From an uncultured Aquimarina sp. (GTDB lineage: Bacteria > Bacteroidota > Bacteroidia > Flavobacteriales > Flavobacteriaceae), in assembly GCA_947497175.1 (NCBI GenBank), contig CANMFM010000001.1, positions 62,001 through 126,000 of the forward strand: a DNA stretch of 64,000 nt, given 5' to 3'. The translations under genes were made by a program, and so were the position numbers. Shown piece by piece: positions 28,846 through 38,110 of the stretch. How positions within the stretch are numbered: the stretch's first letter is position 1; the number at the start of each line of letters is the position of its first letter. The notes under the pieces were generated by a model, which did no database searches, had not been told where the DNA came from, and was given only the letters and a program-made list of their open reading frames with translations.

Positions 28846-29106
28846 ATGATCAACCCAACAGAAATTCTGGGCCTGGCAGCTGCTTTATTAACTACTACAG
28901 CATTTCTACCGCAAGTTTATAAAACCTGGAAAACTAAATCTACAGATAGTTTATCCTTAACAATGCTATTGATTTTTGTCTCTGGCGTCTTGTGCTGGTT
29001 AGTTTACGGGTTTTTAATAGATAGTTTTCCAATTATTTTGGCTAATTTTATAACAGCAATTTCAGGTATCGTACTATTGTATTTTAAGTATCGATATAAA
29101 AATTAA
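28846..29106 (+). CDS. SemiSWEET-type sugar transporter
   Basis: About 86 residues from the ATG at 28846; a start further upstream would add an unrelated 19-residue head. Three membrane segments form one half of a SWEET: LGLAAALLTTTAFLPQVYKTWKTKS with the PQ motif, SLTMLLIFVSGVLCWLVYGFL, and FPIILANFITAISGIVLLYF. SemiSWEETs dimerise and carry small sugars across the inner membrane by diffusion. The sugar is unknown. Confidence 0.9.
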   Translation: MINPTEILGLAAALLTTTAFLPQVYKTWKTKSTDSLSLTMLLIFVSGVLCWLVYGFLIDSFPIILANFITAISGIVLLYFKYRYKN

Positions 29107-29240
29107 AGTAAACTCTTCAGGTTTATTATTTTTTAACAATTTCTATTATAATTCCATAAAATTATTGATACAGCATTTTTTGAACATGATTTATTGGTTT
29201 ATTATACAAAAACAGCTATTTTCGACAAAAAAATAAGAAT

Positions 29241-30356
29241 ATGATAATTGGTGTTCCTAAGGAAATCAAAAATAACGAGAATCGTGTAGGGGTGACCCCT
29301 GCGGGTACTATGGAGCTCGTTAAGCATGGCCACACGGTTTTCATTCAGCAAAATGCTGGGCTACAAAGTGGTTTTAGTGATGAAGAGTATATCGGTGCAG
29401 GAGGTAAAATTTTATCGACTATTGAAGAGGTATACCAAACTGCAGAAATGATTATCAAAGTTAAGGAGCCCATTGAACCTGAATATTCTTTGATAAAGAA
29501 AGACCAATTAGTATTTACATATTTTCATTTTGCATCAAGCGAACCACTTACTAAGGCCATGATTGATAGTGGTTCTATCTGTGTTTCTTATGAAACTGTA
29601 GAAGATCCAGATCGTAGCCTCCCTTTATTAACACCAATGAGCGAGGTTGCAGGTAGAATGTCTATTCAACAAGGTGCCAAATATCTCGAAAAACCACTTA
29701 AAGGTAGAGGGATTTTACTTGGTGGTGTTCCAGGAGTTGCTCCGGCCAAGGTTTTAGTACTTGGAGGGGGCGTAGTAGGTACTCAGGCAGCAAAAATGGC
29801 TGCAGGAATGGGAGCAGACGTAACGATCTTAGATATTAGTCCCAAAAGATTAAAATATCTTGATGATGTAATGCCGGCAAATGTAAATACAGAATATTCT
29901 AACGAATATACGATTCGAAAGCATATTAAGACATCAGACCTTATTGTTGGTGGTGTATTGATTCCTGGAGCTAAAGCCCCAAAATTGATTACCCGCGACA
30001 TGTTGAAAGAAATGCGTCCAGGAACAGTTCTTGTAGATGTGGCAGTGGATCAGGGAGGTTGTTTTGAAACTACAAAACCTACAACACATCAAGATCCAGT
30101 GTATATTATAGATGATGTAGTGCACTATTCTGTTGCAAATATGCCAGGAGCAGTGCCTTTTACGTCAACTTTGGCATTAACTAATGTCACTTTGCCATAT
30201 GCAGTGCAGCTGGCCAATAAAGGCTGGAAAGCAGCTTGTGCAGAAAACGAACCGCTGAAAAAAGGATTAAACGTCATTAATGGAGATGTAGTGTATCCTG
30301 CAATATCAGAAGCTTTTGACCTTCCATTAAAAGACGTAGAAGGATATTTAGAATAA
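29241..30356 (+). CDS. ald: Alanine dehydrogenase
   Basis: A 371-residue enzyme interconverting L-alanine and pyruvate with NAD. N-terminus MIIGVPKEIKNNENRVGVTPAG, substrate-site segments IIKVKEPIEPEY and FTYFHFASSEPLT, and the NAD-binding loop KVLVLGGGVVGTQAAKMAAGMGA are all standard. DVAVDQGGCFETTKPTTH and VPFTSTLALTNVTLPY complete the family pattern. Followed by a hairpin terminator. Confidence 0.96.
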   Translation: MIIGVPKEIKNNENRVGVTPAGTMELVKHGHTVFIQQNAGLQSGFSDEEYIGAGGKILSTIEEVYQTAEMIIKVKEPIEPEYSLIKKDQLVFTYFHFASSEPLTKAMIDSGSICVSYETVEDPDRSLPLLTPMSEVAGRMSIQQGAKYLEKPLKGRGILLGGVPGVAPAKVLVLGGGVVGTQAAKMAAGMGADVTILDISPKRLKYLDDVMPANVNTEYSNEYTIRKHIKTSDLIVGGVLIPGAKAPKLITRDMLKEMRPGTVLVDVAVDQGGCFETTKPTTHQDPVYIIDDVVHYSVANMPGAVPFTSTLALTNVTLPYAVQLANKGWKAACAENEPLKKGLNVINGDVVYPAISEAFDLPLKDVEGYLE

Positions 30357-30394
30357 ACTTCGATGTATTGGCTAACTCAAGTTTATTAATCAAG

Positions 30395-30420
30395 AACCTT
30401 GCTATTATGGCGAGGTTTTT
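30395..30420 (+). terminator. Intrinsic terminator after ald
   Basis: An 8-bp stem AACCTTGC/GCGAGGTT with one G-T pair, a seven-base loop and a T run of five. Confidence 0.7.
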
Positions 30421-30476
30421 GCTTTTATAGGTAGTATATAAATTGTAAATTTAACAAGCTTAAAAAGTATAACGTT

Positions 30477-31169
30477 ATGATGGGATATTATATCATCGCC
30501 GGAATCATATTTTTGGTGAGTTCGTATGTAAGTAATAAATTAAAAAGTAAGTTTAAAAAGTATTCAAATATCCGTTTGCAAAACGGAATGAGTGGTGCAG
30601 AAATAGCAACAAAAATGTTGCATGATAATGGCATACGTGATGTACAAGTTATTTCAACACCAGGAATGCTTACAGATCACTATAATCCATTAAAAAAAAC
30701 AGTTAACCTTAGTGAAGGTGTTTATAGTCAACGCAATGCGGCTGCGGCTGCTGTTGCAGCTCATGAGGTCGGGCATGCTGTGCAACACGCAACATCGTAT
30801 AGCTGGTTAACTATGAGGTCTAAAATTGTGCCAGCTGTTGGAGTTGCTAGTAAGCTTTCGAATTTTGTGATCATGGGAGGGCTTATATTATCGGCATCGG
30901 GTATGGTATTAGGAAACACTGTTTTCTTAATAGGAATTATGTTATTTGCGATAACTACTTTATTTACATTTATTACATTACCAGTAGAGTATGATGCCAG
31001 TAATAGAGCACTAGCTTGGTTAGAAAATGAAAATATGGTGACCAGAGAAGAGTATGCCGGTGCAAAAGATGCGTTAAAATGGGCTGCACGCACATATTTG
31101 GTTGCTGCTTTAGGGTCATTGGCAACATTGCTATATTTTATTTCAATTTTTCTCGGAAGAAGGGATTAA
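30477..31169 (+). CDS. Membrane zinc metallopeptidase (YugP-like)
   Basis: A 230-residue protein with an N-terminal membrane segment, the zinc motif HEVGH at residues 96-100 (AAHEVGHAVQHATSY), and several C-terminal spans (LSNFVIMGGLILSASGMVLG, NTVFLIGIMLFAITTLFTFI, AARTYLVAALGSLATLLYFI). This matches the neutral zinc metallopeptidase family of YugP. Its substrate is unknown; a role in membrane-protein quality control is possible. A second ATG directly after the first is an equal start. Confidence 0.9.
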   Translation: MMGYYIIAGIIFLVSSYVSNKLKSKFKKYSNIRLQNGMSGAEIATKMLHDNGIRDVQVISTPGMLTDHYNPLKKTVNLSEGVYSQRNAAAAAVAAHEVGHAVQHATSYSWLTMRSKIVPAVGVASKLSNFVIMGGLILSASGMVLGNTVFLIGIMLFAITTLFTFITLPVEYDASNRALAWLENENMVTREEYAGAKDALKWAARTYLVAALGSLATLLYFISIFLGRRD

Positions 31170-31182
31170 GTGATATTATGCT

Positions 31183-31232
31183 AAAAAAGCAAAACCTCAC
31201 GAATTTTTATATTCGTGAGGTTTTGCTTTTTT
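31183..31232. terminator. Bidirectional terminator between the peptidase and the Lrp regulator
   Basis: A 22-bp perfect inverted repeat (core GCAAAACCTCACGAAT and its complement) with A and T tracts on each side. It overlaps the stop codon of the convergent Lrp gene by two bases. Confidence 0.85.
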
Positions 31233-31701
31233 ATATTTTTATCTGTCGATCAATTTGTTGATTTAAAGAGATAAAAGTTTCAGTACGCGAGACACCTTCA
31301 ATAGCCTGTATTTCTTTATTTAAAACATTCATTAAGTGTTCATTATCCCTGCACAAGATTTTAATGAAAATTGACCAATTTCCTGTGGTGTAGTGACATT
31401 CGATTACTTCGGGTATATCTTTAAGTTGTTTTACTGCTTTTGGATTGCTTACAGCCTTATCTAAAAAAACGCCAACGAAAGCCATAGTTTTATATCCCAA
31501 AACTTTAGGGTCGATAATAAACTTAGATCCGGCAATTAACCCTGAAGCTTCGAGCTTACGAAGTCTTTGATGGATCGCTGCACCAGATATTCCTACCTTT
31601 CGGGCAATCTCAAGAATTGGCCTTCTCGCATCTTCCATAAGATTACGTAGAATTTCTTTATCAATTCCGTCTATCTTTAAATCATTATTATTAGCTTTCA
31701 T
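31231..31701 (-). CDS. Lrp/AsnC family transcriptional regulator
   Basis: A 156-residue regulator: an N-terminal winged helix-turn-helix (IDKEILRNLMEDARRPILEIARKVGISGAAIHQRLRKLEASGLI) and a C-terminal RAM ligand-binding domain (AFVGVFLDKA, VIECHYTTGNWSIFIKILCRD). Such proteins respond to amino acids. The next gene upstream on the same strand is a saccharopine-dehydrogenase-like gene, and ald lies within 1 kb, so control of lysine or alanine metabolism is possible but unproven. Confidence 0.93.
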   Translation of the reverse strand: MKANNNDLKIDGIDKEILRNLMEDARRPILEIARKVGISGAAIHQRLRKLEASGLIAGSKFIIDPKVLGYKTMAFVGVFLDKAVSNPKAVKQLKDIPEVIECHYTTGNWSIFIKILCRDNEHLMNVLNKEIQAIEGVSRTETFISLNQQIDRQIKI

Positions 31702-31726
31702 TAGTTTTTGGGTTACAATTTTTAAT

Positions 31727-31734
31727 CAAAAGTA
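31727..31734 (-). promoter_or_regulatory. Candidate -7 box for the Lrp gene
   Basis: TACTTTTG on the minus strand, 25 bases before the start of the regulator gene. Confidence 0.4.
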
Positions 31735-31917
31735 CGGTAAAAGCACTATAGTTGAAATAGAATTATCAAAAATCAAATAAATTTTGTCATAAGCGCCGTA
31801 GAAGAAAATCTACGACGGGCAGAGTGGTTTTCGCAGGGAAATCGTATCGAAGACAAATGAATTTTCACAGAAATGCTTTGTTCTATACAATTTATTAAAA
31901 AAGCAATATAATTTTTC

Positions 31918-31957
31918 ATCTGTCGTTTTGAGCTGAGTCAAAAAATGAGCGTGACAG
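31918..31957. repeat. Palindromic copy of the dispersed intergenic repeat
   Basis: CTGTC (31920-31924) and GACAG (31953-31957) bound a sequence with TTTTGAGCTGAGTCAAAA, related to the repeats at 5725-5796 and 17118-17148. Confidence 0.4.
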
Positions 31958-32100
31958 ATTTTTACATCAAATATATATATGAACTTACTTCAATATCTCT
32001 TCCAGAGGGGTTTAGATAAAGTCTACTAAACAATTTATAAGGCCTAATAGTTAAGTACGACAGAAAAACATGCTGAGAGAAATCACGTCTGAGTGATCTT

Positions 32101-33471
32101 TCAGCCTTTTACTCCATCAGGATTGTATCCCAGGTATTTGCATTCTTTTTCTTTGAACGTGATCCCATATTCTTCAAGTTCTTTAAGTATAGGTGCATAT
32201 ACTTCTTCCTGAATAGGAACTTGAACACCTATGGCCGTAATTTGTTTGTTCAATATGCGTAATGTTGCCATAGCTACAGGTAAACCAACAGTTCTTGCCA
32301 TAGCTGTATAGGTTTGATCTTCGCCTATGGTAACCATGGTGGCATCGATTTGTTTACGCTCACCATTAAGTTCATATCCAAACTTGTGATACATCACGAT
32401 CATATCTTTATCTCCGCTATCCAGTGACCAACTATCCATTAAAATTTTCTGAAGGATTTCTGCCGGTGTAGCGTTGGGAATCCCCACTATTTTATCAGGG
32501 TTAAACAGGTCAAGTTCTAGAAGTTTATCCCACATGATATCATCTTGATCGATTTTAAGATAATGTCGAAGTTTTAATTCTACTGAGTCTGTAGGAGAAT
32601 ATGCTAAAAAAGAATTGGTATAATCGCGATAGCTCATGTTTTCTGAGTTGGCTATGGTATAATCATCTGCAGTCATCCCCAGTTGTACAAAGGTATTCCA
32701 AGCTTTTGAAAACCCCACTCTTCTGATTGTTCCTCTATATAAAGTAAGGATATTACCGAGACCGTATATGCTTCGATATTTCAAAGAATTTCGATTCGCA
32801 TAAGCTTCAAAACGACCATGTCCTTCAACCTCTAGAAACTCGGTTCTTCTAAATAATTTGTGATAAGGTATATATTTATATGTTCCTTCCTGAAGAAATT
32901 CTGCGGCACCTCCTTGCCCGGCAATAACAACATTACGGGGGTTCCAGGTAAATTTATAGTTCCAAAGGTTAGTGTCGCTCTCCGGAGCTACCAAACCACC
33001 AGTAAACGATTCGAATAAAATGATTTTACCACCTTGATTTCTAATGCGATCAATAACGTGCATGGCACTCATATGGTCAATACCTGGATCTACTCCAATC
33101 TCATTCATAAAAACAAGACCTTTTTTACGAACCTGATCGTCTAGTTCTTGCATTTCTGGGCTAACATACGAAGCCGTAACCATAGATTTTTCAAATTTCA
33201 CACAATCTTTTGCAACCTCGATATGAAATCTTGCCGGGAGCATAGAAACAACTATATCTGCATTTCTAATTGCAGCTTCTCTTGAATTTGTGTCAAAAAC
33301 ATCCAAAACCTGTGCTTTGGTATTAGGGTGGTTATTAGCTAATGCCATGGCATTTTCTATAGAGATGTCTCCAATGGTTATATGAAGTTTTTCAGAAATA
33401 GACTTATCCTGAAAATATTTAATTAAGACAGCAGTAGATTTACCTGCACCAATAACTAGAATCTTTCGCAT
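32101..33471 (-). CDS. Saccharopine dehydrogenase-like oxidoreductase
   Basis: A 456-residue protein. The N-terminal Rossmann loop is VIGAGKSTAVLIKYF; later segments MLPARFHIEVAKDCVKFEKSMVTASYVSPEM and MNEIGVDPGIDHMSAM match the saccharopine dehydrogenase/homospermidine synthase superfamily, and the C-terminal domain has the family length. Members act in lysine breakdown or synthesis, but many are of unknown role. Divergent from DUF423; the Lrp regulator lies downstream on the same strand. Confidence 0.85.
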   Translation of the reverse strand: MRKILVIGAGKSTAVLIKYFQDKSISEKLHITIGDISIENAMALANNHPNTKAQVLDVFDTNSREAAIRNADIVVSMLPARFHIEVAKDCVKFEKSMVTASYVSPEMQELDDQVRKKGLVFMNEIGVDPGIDHMSAMHVIDRIRNQGGKIILFESFTGGLVAPESDTNLWNYKFTWNPRNVVIAGQGGAAEFLQEGTYKYIPYHKLFRRTEFLEVEGHGRFEAYANRNSLKYRSIYGLGNILTLYRGTIRRVGFSKAWNTFVQLGMTADDYTIANSENMSYRDYTNSFLAYSPTDSVELKLRHYLKIDQDDIMWDKLLELDLFNPDKIVGIPNATPAEILQKILMDSWSLDSGDKDMIVMYHKFGYELNGERKQIDATMVTIGEDQTYTAMARTVGLPVAMATLRILNKQITAIGVQVPIQEEVYAPILKELEEYGITFKEKECKYLGYNPDGVKG

Positions 33472-33608
33472 ACCTCCTGATATTTTGATAACTTTGATAC
33501 GAATGTAATAAATACAGTAAAAAGTAGGGTCTCAAAATTATGAGATTAATTATATTATCTAAAAAAATGTGTCTAAAGTCTAAAATCTATAACAAGATAT
33601 AATCAATT

Positions 33609-34007
33609 ATGAGAAATAATGGAGTTAGTAAAACAATTTTGATTACTGGAGCCGTCTTGGCATTATTGGCTGTGCTTTTGGGAGCGTTTGGTGCACATGG
33701 ATTAGAAAAATTGGTAGATGCTAAAGGTATAGATTCGTTTAAAACGGGAGTAAGATATCAAATGTATCATGCGATTGTTTGCCTTATTTTAGGTACTACA
33801 AATGCCATAGCTCCTAAATCCAAGAAGCAAATTTTTTATTTCTTTATGGGGGGAATACCCCTTTTTTCCGGGTCAATATACCTTTTGGTCATTGATGAGG
33901 TTTTAGGGGTCTCTTTGTCAAGCCTTGCCTTTCTTACACCTTTGGGAGGTTTGTTATTAATTTTTGGTTGGATTTTCTTTATTATCTCATTGGCCAAGAT
34001 TAAGTGA
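33609..34007 (+). CDS. DUF423 membrane protein
   Basis: A 132-residue protein with four membrane segments and the family start ILITGAVLALLAVLLGAFGAHGLEK plus GVRYQMYHAIVCLIL. DUF423 (YgdD/TMEM256-like) proteins have no proven function. It precedes pckA, which has its own promoter. Confidence 0.88.
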   Translation: MRNNGVSKTILITGAVLALLAVLLGAFGAHGLEKLVDAKGIDSFKTGVRYQMYHAIVCLILGTTNAIAPKSKKQIFYFFMGGIPLFSGSIYLLVIDEVLGVSLSSLAFLTPLGGLLLIFGWIFFIISLAKIK

Positions 34008-34038
34008 TGTTTTTGACGGTTAGTGTAATTATTATTTA

Positions 34039-34046
34039 TAATTTTG
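34039..34046 (+). promoter_or_regulatory. Candidate pckA promoter
   Basis: TAATTTTG, 30 bases before the pckA ATG, with TTTTG at 34011-34015 some 23 bases upstream. Confidence 0.45.
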
Positions 34047-34076
34047 CACCTACATAACAAAACACAACATATTTTT

Positions 34077-35693
34077 ATGGAACCACTGTATCCAACTACG
34101 AAAACGTTTTCGTTAAAGCATTACGGTATTGAAAATGCTACAATGCGCTACCAACTATCTCCAGAAGATCTGGAAAAAGAGGTGGTGCAAAAAGGTCAAG
34201 GGAAAATAACTAAATCTGGTGCTCTGGCAATTAATACAGGAGAATTTACAGGTCGATCTCCCATGGATCGCTTTATTGTGAAAGATCATATCACAAAAGA
34301 TAAAGTGTGGTGGGGTGATATTAACCTTCCTTTTGATTCTGAAAAGTTTGATGCATTGTACGATAAGGTAACAAACTACTTGTCTGGAAAAGAAATCTTT
34401 GTAAGAGATAGCTATGCTTGTGCAGATCCTGAGTATAGATTAAATATAAGGGTCATAAATGAGTATCCATGGTCTAATATGTTTGCCTATAATATGTTTT
34501 TGAGACCTACCGATGAGGAGTTGAAAGGCTTCGATCCGGAATGGACTGTGATCAACGCACCGGGTTTTATGGCAGATGCAAAAGTTGATGGTACTCGACA
34601 ACATAATTTTGCCATTTTAAACTTTGATAGAAAAATAGCTCTTATTGGAGGTACAGGATATACAGGAGAGATTAAAAAAGGTATTTTTTCGGCATTAAAT
34701 TTTATTCTTCCAGTAGAACGTGATTGTTTTCCAATGCACTGTTCGGCTAATGTTGGAGAAGAAGGAGATACTGCAATATTTTTTGGGCTTTCGGGAACCG
34801 GAAAAACAACATTGTCTACAGATGCAAATCGCAAGCTCATCGGTGATGATGAGCATGGTTGGACTAAAGAAAATACCATTTTTAATTTTGAAGGTGGGTG
34901 CTATGCGAAAGTAATTGATTTGTCTCAGGAAAAAGAACCTGAAATATATGGTGCCATCAAAAAAGGAGCAATTCTGGAAAATGTGATTATTGATGATCAT
35001 AATGAAGTAGATTTCACAGATACATCAATTACTCAAAATACCAGAGTAAGCTATCCTATCCATCATATTGAAAATATCAAAGAGCCTTCAATAGGTAAAA
35101 ATCCAAAGAATATTTTCTTTTTAACCGCAGATGCATTTGGAGTAATGCCTCCAATTTCTAAATTAACGCCAAGTCAGGCTGCATATCATTTTATATCTGG
35201 ATACACAGCAAAAGTTGCGGGTACAGAGGCAGGCGTAGTAGAACCTCAGCCTTCGTTTTCTGCATGTTTTGGAGCGCCTTTTATGCCATTGCACCCAGCC
35301 GAATATGCTGAGATGCTAATCAAAAAAATGAAAGATACCGGAGTAAATGTGTGGTTGGTTAATACAGGATGGACAGGCGGGCCTTATGGTGTTGGTACGC
35401 GTATTAAACTTAAATACACAAGAGCGATGATCCAGGCGGTATTAAATGGTGATTTAGGATTGTATTCTTATGATAAGTATCATATTCATTCTGTATTTGG
35501 AGTAGCACAACCCAGAACATGCCCAGGCGTGCCTGATACTGTTCTAAGTCCAAGAGCAACCTGGAATGACGATGAAGCATATTATAGCACTGCTTTTAAA
35601 TTAACAAACGCATTTAGAGAGAATTTTAAGAAATTTGAATCGTATGCTAATGAAGAGATTCGTAGAGGGGGTCCTCAACGATATTCTTTTTAA
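34077..35693 (+). CDS. pckA: Phosphoenolpyruvate carboxykinase (ATP)
   Basis: A 538-residue enzyme that converts oxaloacetate and ATP to phosphoenolpyruvate in gluconeogenesis. The ATG at 34077 gives the usual N-terminus; an in-frame codon 33 bases upstream overlaps the promoter box. The kinase P-loop is GLSGTGKTTLS (residues 237-247), with LIGDDEHGW as the second nucleotide/metal motif, and GRSPMDRFIV and MHCSANVGEEGDTAIFFG as substrate and metal regions. Followed by a strong terminator. Confidence 0.97.
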   Translation: MEPLYPTTKTFSLKHYGIENATMRYQLSPEDLEKEVVQKGQGKITKSGALAINTGEFTGRSPMDRFIVKDHITKDKVWWGDINLPFDSEKFDALYDKVTNYLSGKEIFVRDSYACADPEYRLNIRVINEYPWSNMFAYNMFLRPTDEELKGFDPEWTVINAPGFMADAKVDGTRQHNFAILNFDRKIALIGGTGYTGEIKKGIFSALNFILPVERDCFPMHCSANVGEEGDTAIFFGLSGTGKTTLSTDANRKLIGDDEHGWTKENTIFNFEGGCYAKVIDLSQEKEPEIYGAIKKGAILENVIIDDHNEVDFTDTSITQNTRVSYPIHHIENIKEPSIGKNPKNIFFLTADAFGVMPPISKLTPSQAAYHFISGYTAKVAGTEAGVVEPQPSFSACFGAPFMPLHPAEYAEMLIKKMKDTGVNVWLVNTGWTGGPYGVGTRIKLKYTRAMIQAVLNGDLGLYSYDKYHIHSVFGVAQPRTCPGVPDTVLSPRATWNDDEAYYSTAFKLTNAFRENFKKFESYANEEIRRGGPQRYSF

Positions 35694-35711
35694 CAAAGAG
35701 TATTTCATACA

Positions 35712-35755
35712 AAAACAACAAAGCCCGAAATTTATATTTCGGGCTTTGTTGTTTT
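35712..35755. terminator. Bidirectional terminator between pckA and hemD-like gene
   Basis: A 19-bp perfect stem (core AACAAAGCCCGAAA/TTTCGGGCTTTGTT) around a six-base loop, with AAAA and TTTT ends; serves both convergent genes. Confidence 0.85.
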
Positions 35756-35767
35756 ATATATAGAAGG

Positions 35768-36514
35768 CTACTTCTTGTTTACTTCTTTGATATATTTTTG
35801 AAGCGCCATAGTCATTGACGGGGTCTCTGGTGTTGGTGCTTGAATATTTACAATAAGATTATGTTCTTCTGCCGCTTTAACGGTAGAATTTCCAAAAACA
35901 GCAATTCTAGTATCATTTTGCTTAAAATCTGGAAAGTTTTCAAAAAGCGATTGTATTCCAGACGGGCTAAAGAAAACTAAAATATCGTAAAACACATTTC
36001 TTAAATCAGAAAGATCACTTACCACGGTTCTATAAAAAATACCTTGCTTCCAATCTACTTTTAAGCTGTCAAGAGTTTCTGGAATTTCAGGCTTTAGTTT
36101 ATCTGATGATGGTAATAAGAACTTTTCGGACTTATATTTTTTAATTAAAGGAGATAATTCCTGAAATGTACGTTTTCCAACATAAATCTTTCGTTTACGA
36201 TAGACAACGTATTTTTGCAAATAATACGCTACGGCCTCACTTTGACAGAAATATTTTAAAGTATCGGGGACCTTGTATCGCATTTCTTCAGCTATTCTAA
36301 AAAAATGATCGACCGAATTGCGACTAGTAAGAATAATAGCGGTGTATTGTGATAAATCCACTTTTTGCAATCTTACTTCCTTAGCGTCAACTCCCTCAAC
36401 ATGAATGAATGGAATAAAGTCGATTTTTACTTTTTCCTTTTCTTCTAGATCAAAATAAGGTGAATTTTCTACTTTAGGCTCCGGTTGTGAGACCAAAATT
36501 GTTTTCACTTTCAT
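35768..36514 (-). CDS. hemD: Uroporphyrinogen-III synthase
   Basis: A 248-residue two-lobed protein of the HemD family, which closes hydroxymethylbilane to uroporphyrinogen III in heme synthesis. Recognisable parts: TILVSQPEPK, AIILTSRNSVDHFFRIAE, YFCQSEAVAYYLQKYVVYRKRKIYVGKRTFQEL, FLLPSSD and ILVFFSPSGIQSLFENFP. The family is poorly conserved, and the call rests on these and on the adjacent DUF4271 gene, a linkage common in Bacteroidota. It follows DUF4271 by 26 bases. Confidence 0.85.
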   Translation of the reverse strand: MKVKTILVSQPEPKVENSPYFDLEEKEKVKIDFIPFIHVEGVDAKEVRLQKVDLSQYTAIILTSRNSVDHFFRIAEEMRYKVPDTLKYFCQSEAVAYYLQKYVVYRKRKIYVGKRTFQELSPLIKKYKSEKFLLPSSDKLKPEIPETLDSLKVDWKQGIFYRTVVSDLSDLRNVFYDILVFFSPSGIQSLFENFPDFKQNDTRIAVFGNSTVKAAEEHNLIVNIQAPTPETPSMTMALQKYIKEVNKK

Positions 36515-36540
36515 AAATATTCTTTTCTTACGTTCCTATC

Positions 36541-37197
36541 TTAGTACTTTATGGACTTATATAGTATAAAATAAGGCGCGATTTCAAGTGCGCAAAGATA
36601 CAAAATAAAATAAAATAAGTGGTTCAAAATTGTGTTTTCATTTTTCCTGTAGAAAGAAACAAGTATTATGATGTTGAGAATGGCAATAGCAATTAACAAT
36701 ATTATAAAGATAATTTGTGAAGGTTCGAAAGTATAGATGAACACTATATTAATTGGTAATAAAAGCAATCCAGTAAAATTGCGATATGACATTTTATAAA
36801 AAAGATATTCATCAATGATAGCATCGATAGAAAAAATGGTGGCAATAATTTTTTCTATTAACAATTTGAAAAGAACAATTACAGTGTAAATTATAGCTAT
36901 TTTAAGGAATAAAGTGATTTTGACCGGAGTTACCTGCCATCCAAAAACGTCAAAACATAAATATAAAAATAGAGATACCGACGCAATTTGAAGGAGTAAT
37001 AAAACAATATTAAATAATGAAGAAAGCTTGTTGAGTTTTTGATACGATATAATATACTTATTAGTACTGAAAAGTGCTACAAAATCATAAAACCTTAGAG
37101 CATTTATACTTTTTGCAGTAGCTAATAAAACAAGGCATATCACGATCAAAACAGTGAGCCAATTAGTTGATAGTATTTCTCGAGTAACAAATTCCAT
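36541..37197 (-). CDS. DUF4271 membrane protein
   Basis: A 218-residue protein with about six membrane segments, beginning NWLTVLIVICLVLLATAKSIN and containing FNIVLLLLQIASVSLFLYLCFDVFGW. It belongs to a Bacteroidota family that usually lies beside hemD. Function unknown. It is the first gene of a two-gene transcript with hemD and is divergent from the glycosyltransferase gene. Confidence 0.85.
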   Translation of the reverse strand: MEFVTREILSTNWLTVLIVICLVLLATAKSINALRFYDFVALFSTNKYIISYQKLNKLSSLFNIVLLLLQIASVSLFLYLCFDVFGWQVTPVKITLFLKIAIIYTVIVLFKLLIEKIIATIFSIDAIIDEYLFYKMSYRNFTGLLLLPINIVFIYTFEPSQIIFIILLIAIAILNIIILVSFYRKNENTILNHLFYFILYLCALEIAPYFILYKSIKY

Positions 37198-37353
37198 AGG
37201 ATACAGACGATAAAATTACAATCTATTAACGAATAAAAACAAAAAAATGTTAGAGGTGCTCAAATTTTATTAGAAATACCTTGTAAATCGCTCATTTGTA
37301 ATCTATGAGTCGCGATCCACTTTTTCTGTAGTAGGAAGGAATGATTATTTGGT

Positions 37354-37361
37354 TATATTTG
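37354..37361 (+). promoter_or_regulatory. Candidate promoter of the glycosyltransferase-dihydroorotase operon
   Basis: TATATTTG, 17 bases before the start codon at 37379. Confidence 0.45.
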
Positions 37362-37378
37362 CTTGAAAAATAGTATAG

Positions 37379-38110
37379 ATGGCAGATGCCTTAGTTATCA
37401 TTCCTACCTATAATGAAAGTGAAAATGTGGAGCGTATCATCAAGAATGTATTTTCGCTTCAACGTGATTTCCATATTTTGATTGTAGATGATAATTCGCC
37501 TGATGGAACAGCCGCCAAGGTAGAAAAATTGCAATTGAAATATCCAGAAGAGCTTTTTTTATTACAAAGAGAAGGTAAATTAGGTTTAGGGACTGCATAT
37601 ATTGCCGGTTTTAGATGGGCTCTGGATCGGTCTTACGAATATATTTTCGAGATGGATGCAGATTTTTCGCATAATCCCAATGATCTAATACGACTATACA
37701 ATGCTTGTGCTAAAGGTTCATCGGCTGTAGCTATCGGATCAAGATATGTTACGGGAGTAAATGTTGTAAACTGGCCAATGAGCAGAGTGCTTTTATCTTG
37801 GCTGGCTTCAAAATATGTTCGTTTTATAACGGGTATGGATATTCATGACACTACTGCAGGATTTATCTGTTATAAAAGAGAGGTATTAGAAAACATAAAT
37901 CTAAGTAAAATTAAATTTGTCGGATATGCTTTCCAGATTGAAATGAAATTTAAGGCTTACTTGCTAAAGTTTAAAATAAAAGAAATTCCGGTGATATTTA
38001 CTGATAGAACCAGAGGAACTTCAAAAATGAGTAAAGGAATTATTTCTGAAGCCGTTTTTGGAGTTATAAAAATGAAGTTTAAGAGCTTATTTAAAAGTTA
38101 TGAAATATGA
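37379..38110 (+). CDS. Polyprenol monophosphomannose synthase (DPM1-like GT2)
   Basis: A 243-residue cytosolic family-2 glycosyltransferase with the N-terminal VIIPTYNESENVERII, VDDNSPDGTA, and the metal-binding EMDADFSHNP. The layout and the absence of a C-terminal membrane domain fit the dolichol-phosphate-mannose-synthase branch, which transfers mannose (or another sugar) from a nucleotide to a polyprenyl phosphate. It overlaps the dihydroorotase start by 4 bases (ATGA). Confidence 0.9.
   Translation: MADALVIIPTYNESENVERIIKNVFSLQRDFHILIVDDNSPDGTAAKVEKLQLKYPEELFLLQREGKLGLGTAYIAGFRWALDRSYEYIFEMDADFSHNPNDLIRLYNACAKGSSAVAIGSRYVTGVNVVNWPMSRVLLSWLASKYVRFITGMDIHDTTAGFICYKREVLENINLSKIKFVGYAFQIEMKFKAYLLKFKIKEIPVIFTDRTRGTSKMSKGIISEAVFGVIKMKFKSLFKSYEI

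Larger units (their letters stand above)
31702..32100. other. 399-base gap upstream of the Lrp gene with repeats
   Basis: No gene seen. It holds the Lrp promoter box, a CGTAGA/TCTACG hairpin at 31797-31814, and a palindromic repeat at 31918-31957. The rest is A/T-rich and without a clear signal. Confidence 0.5.

Noticed and set aside
31797..31814. CRISPR-like or REP array from the CGTAGA/TCTACG hairpin
   Set aside because: A single short hairpin without regular repetition.
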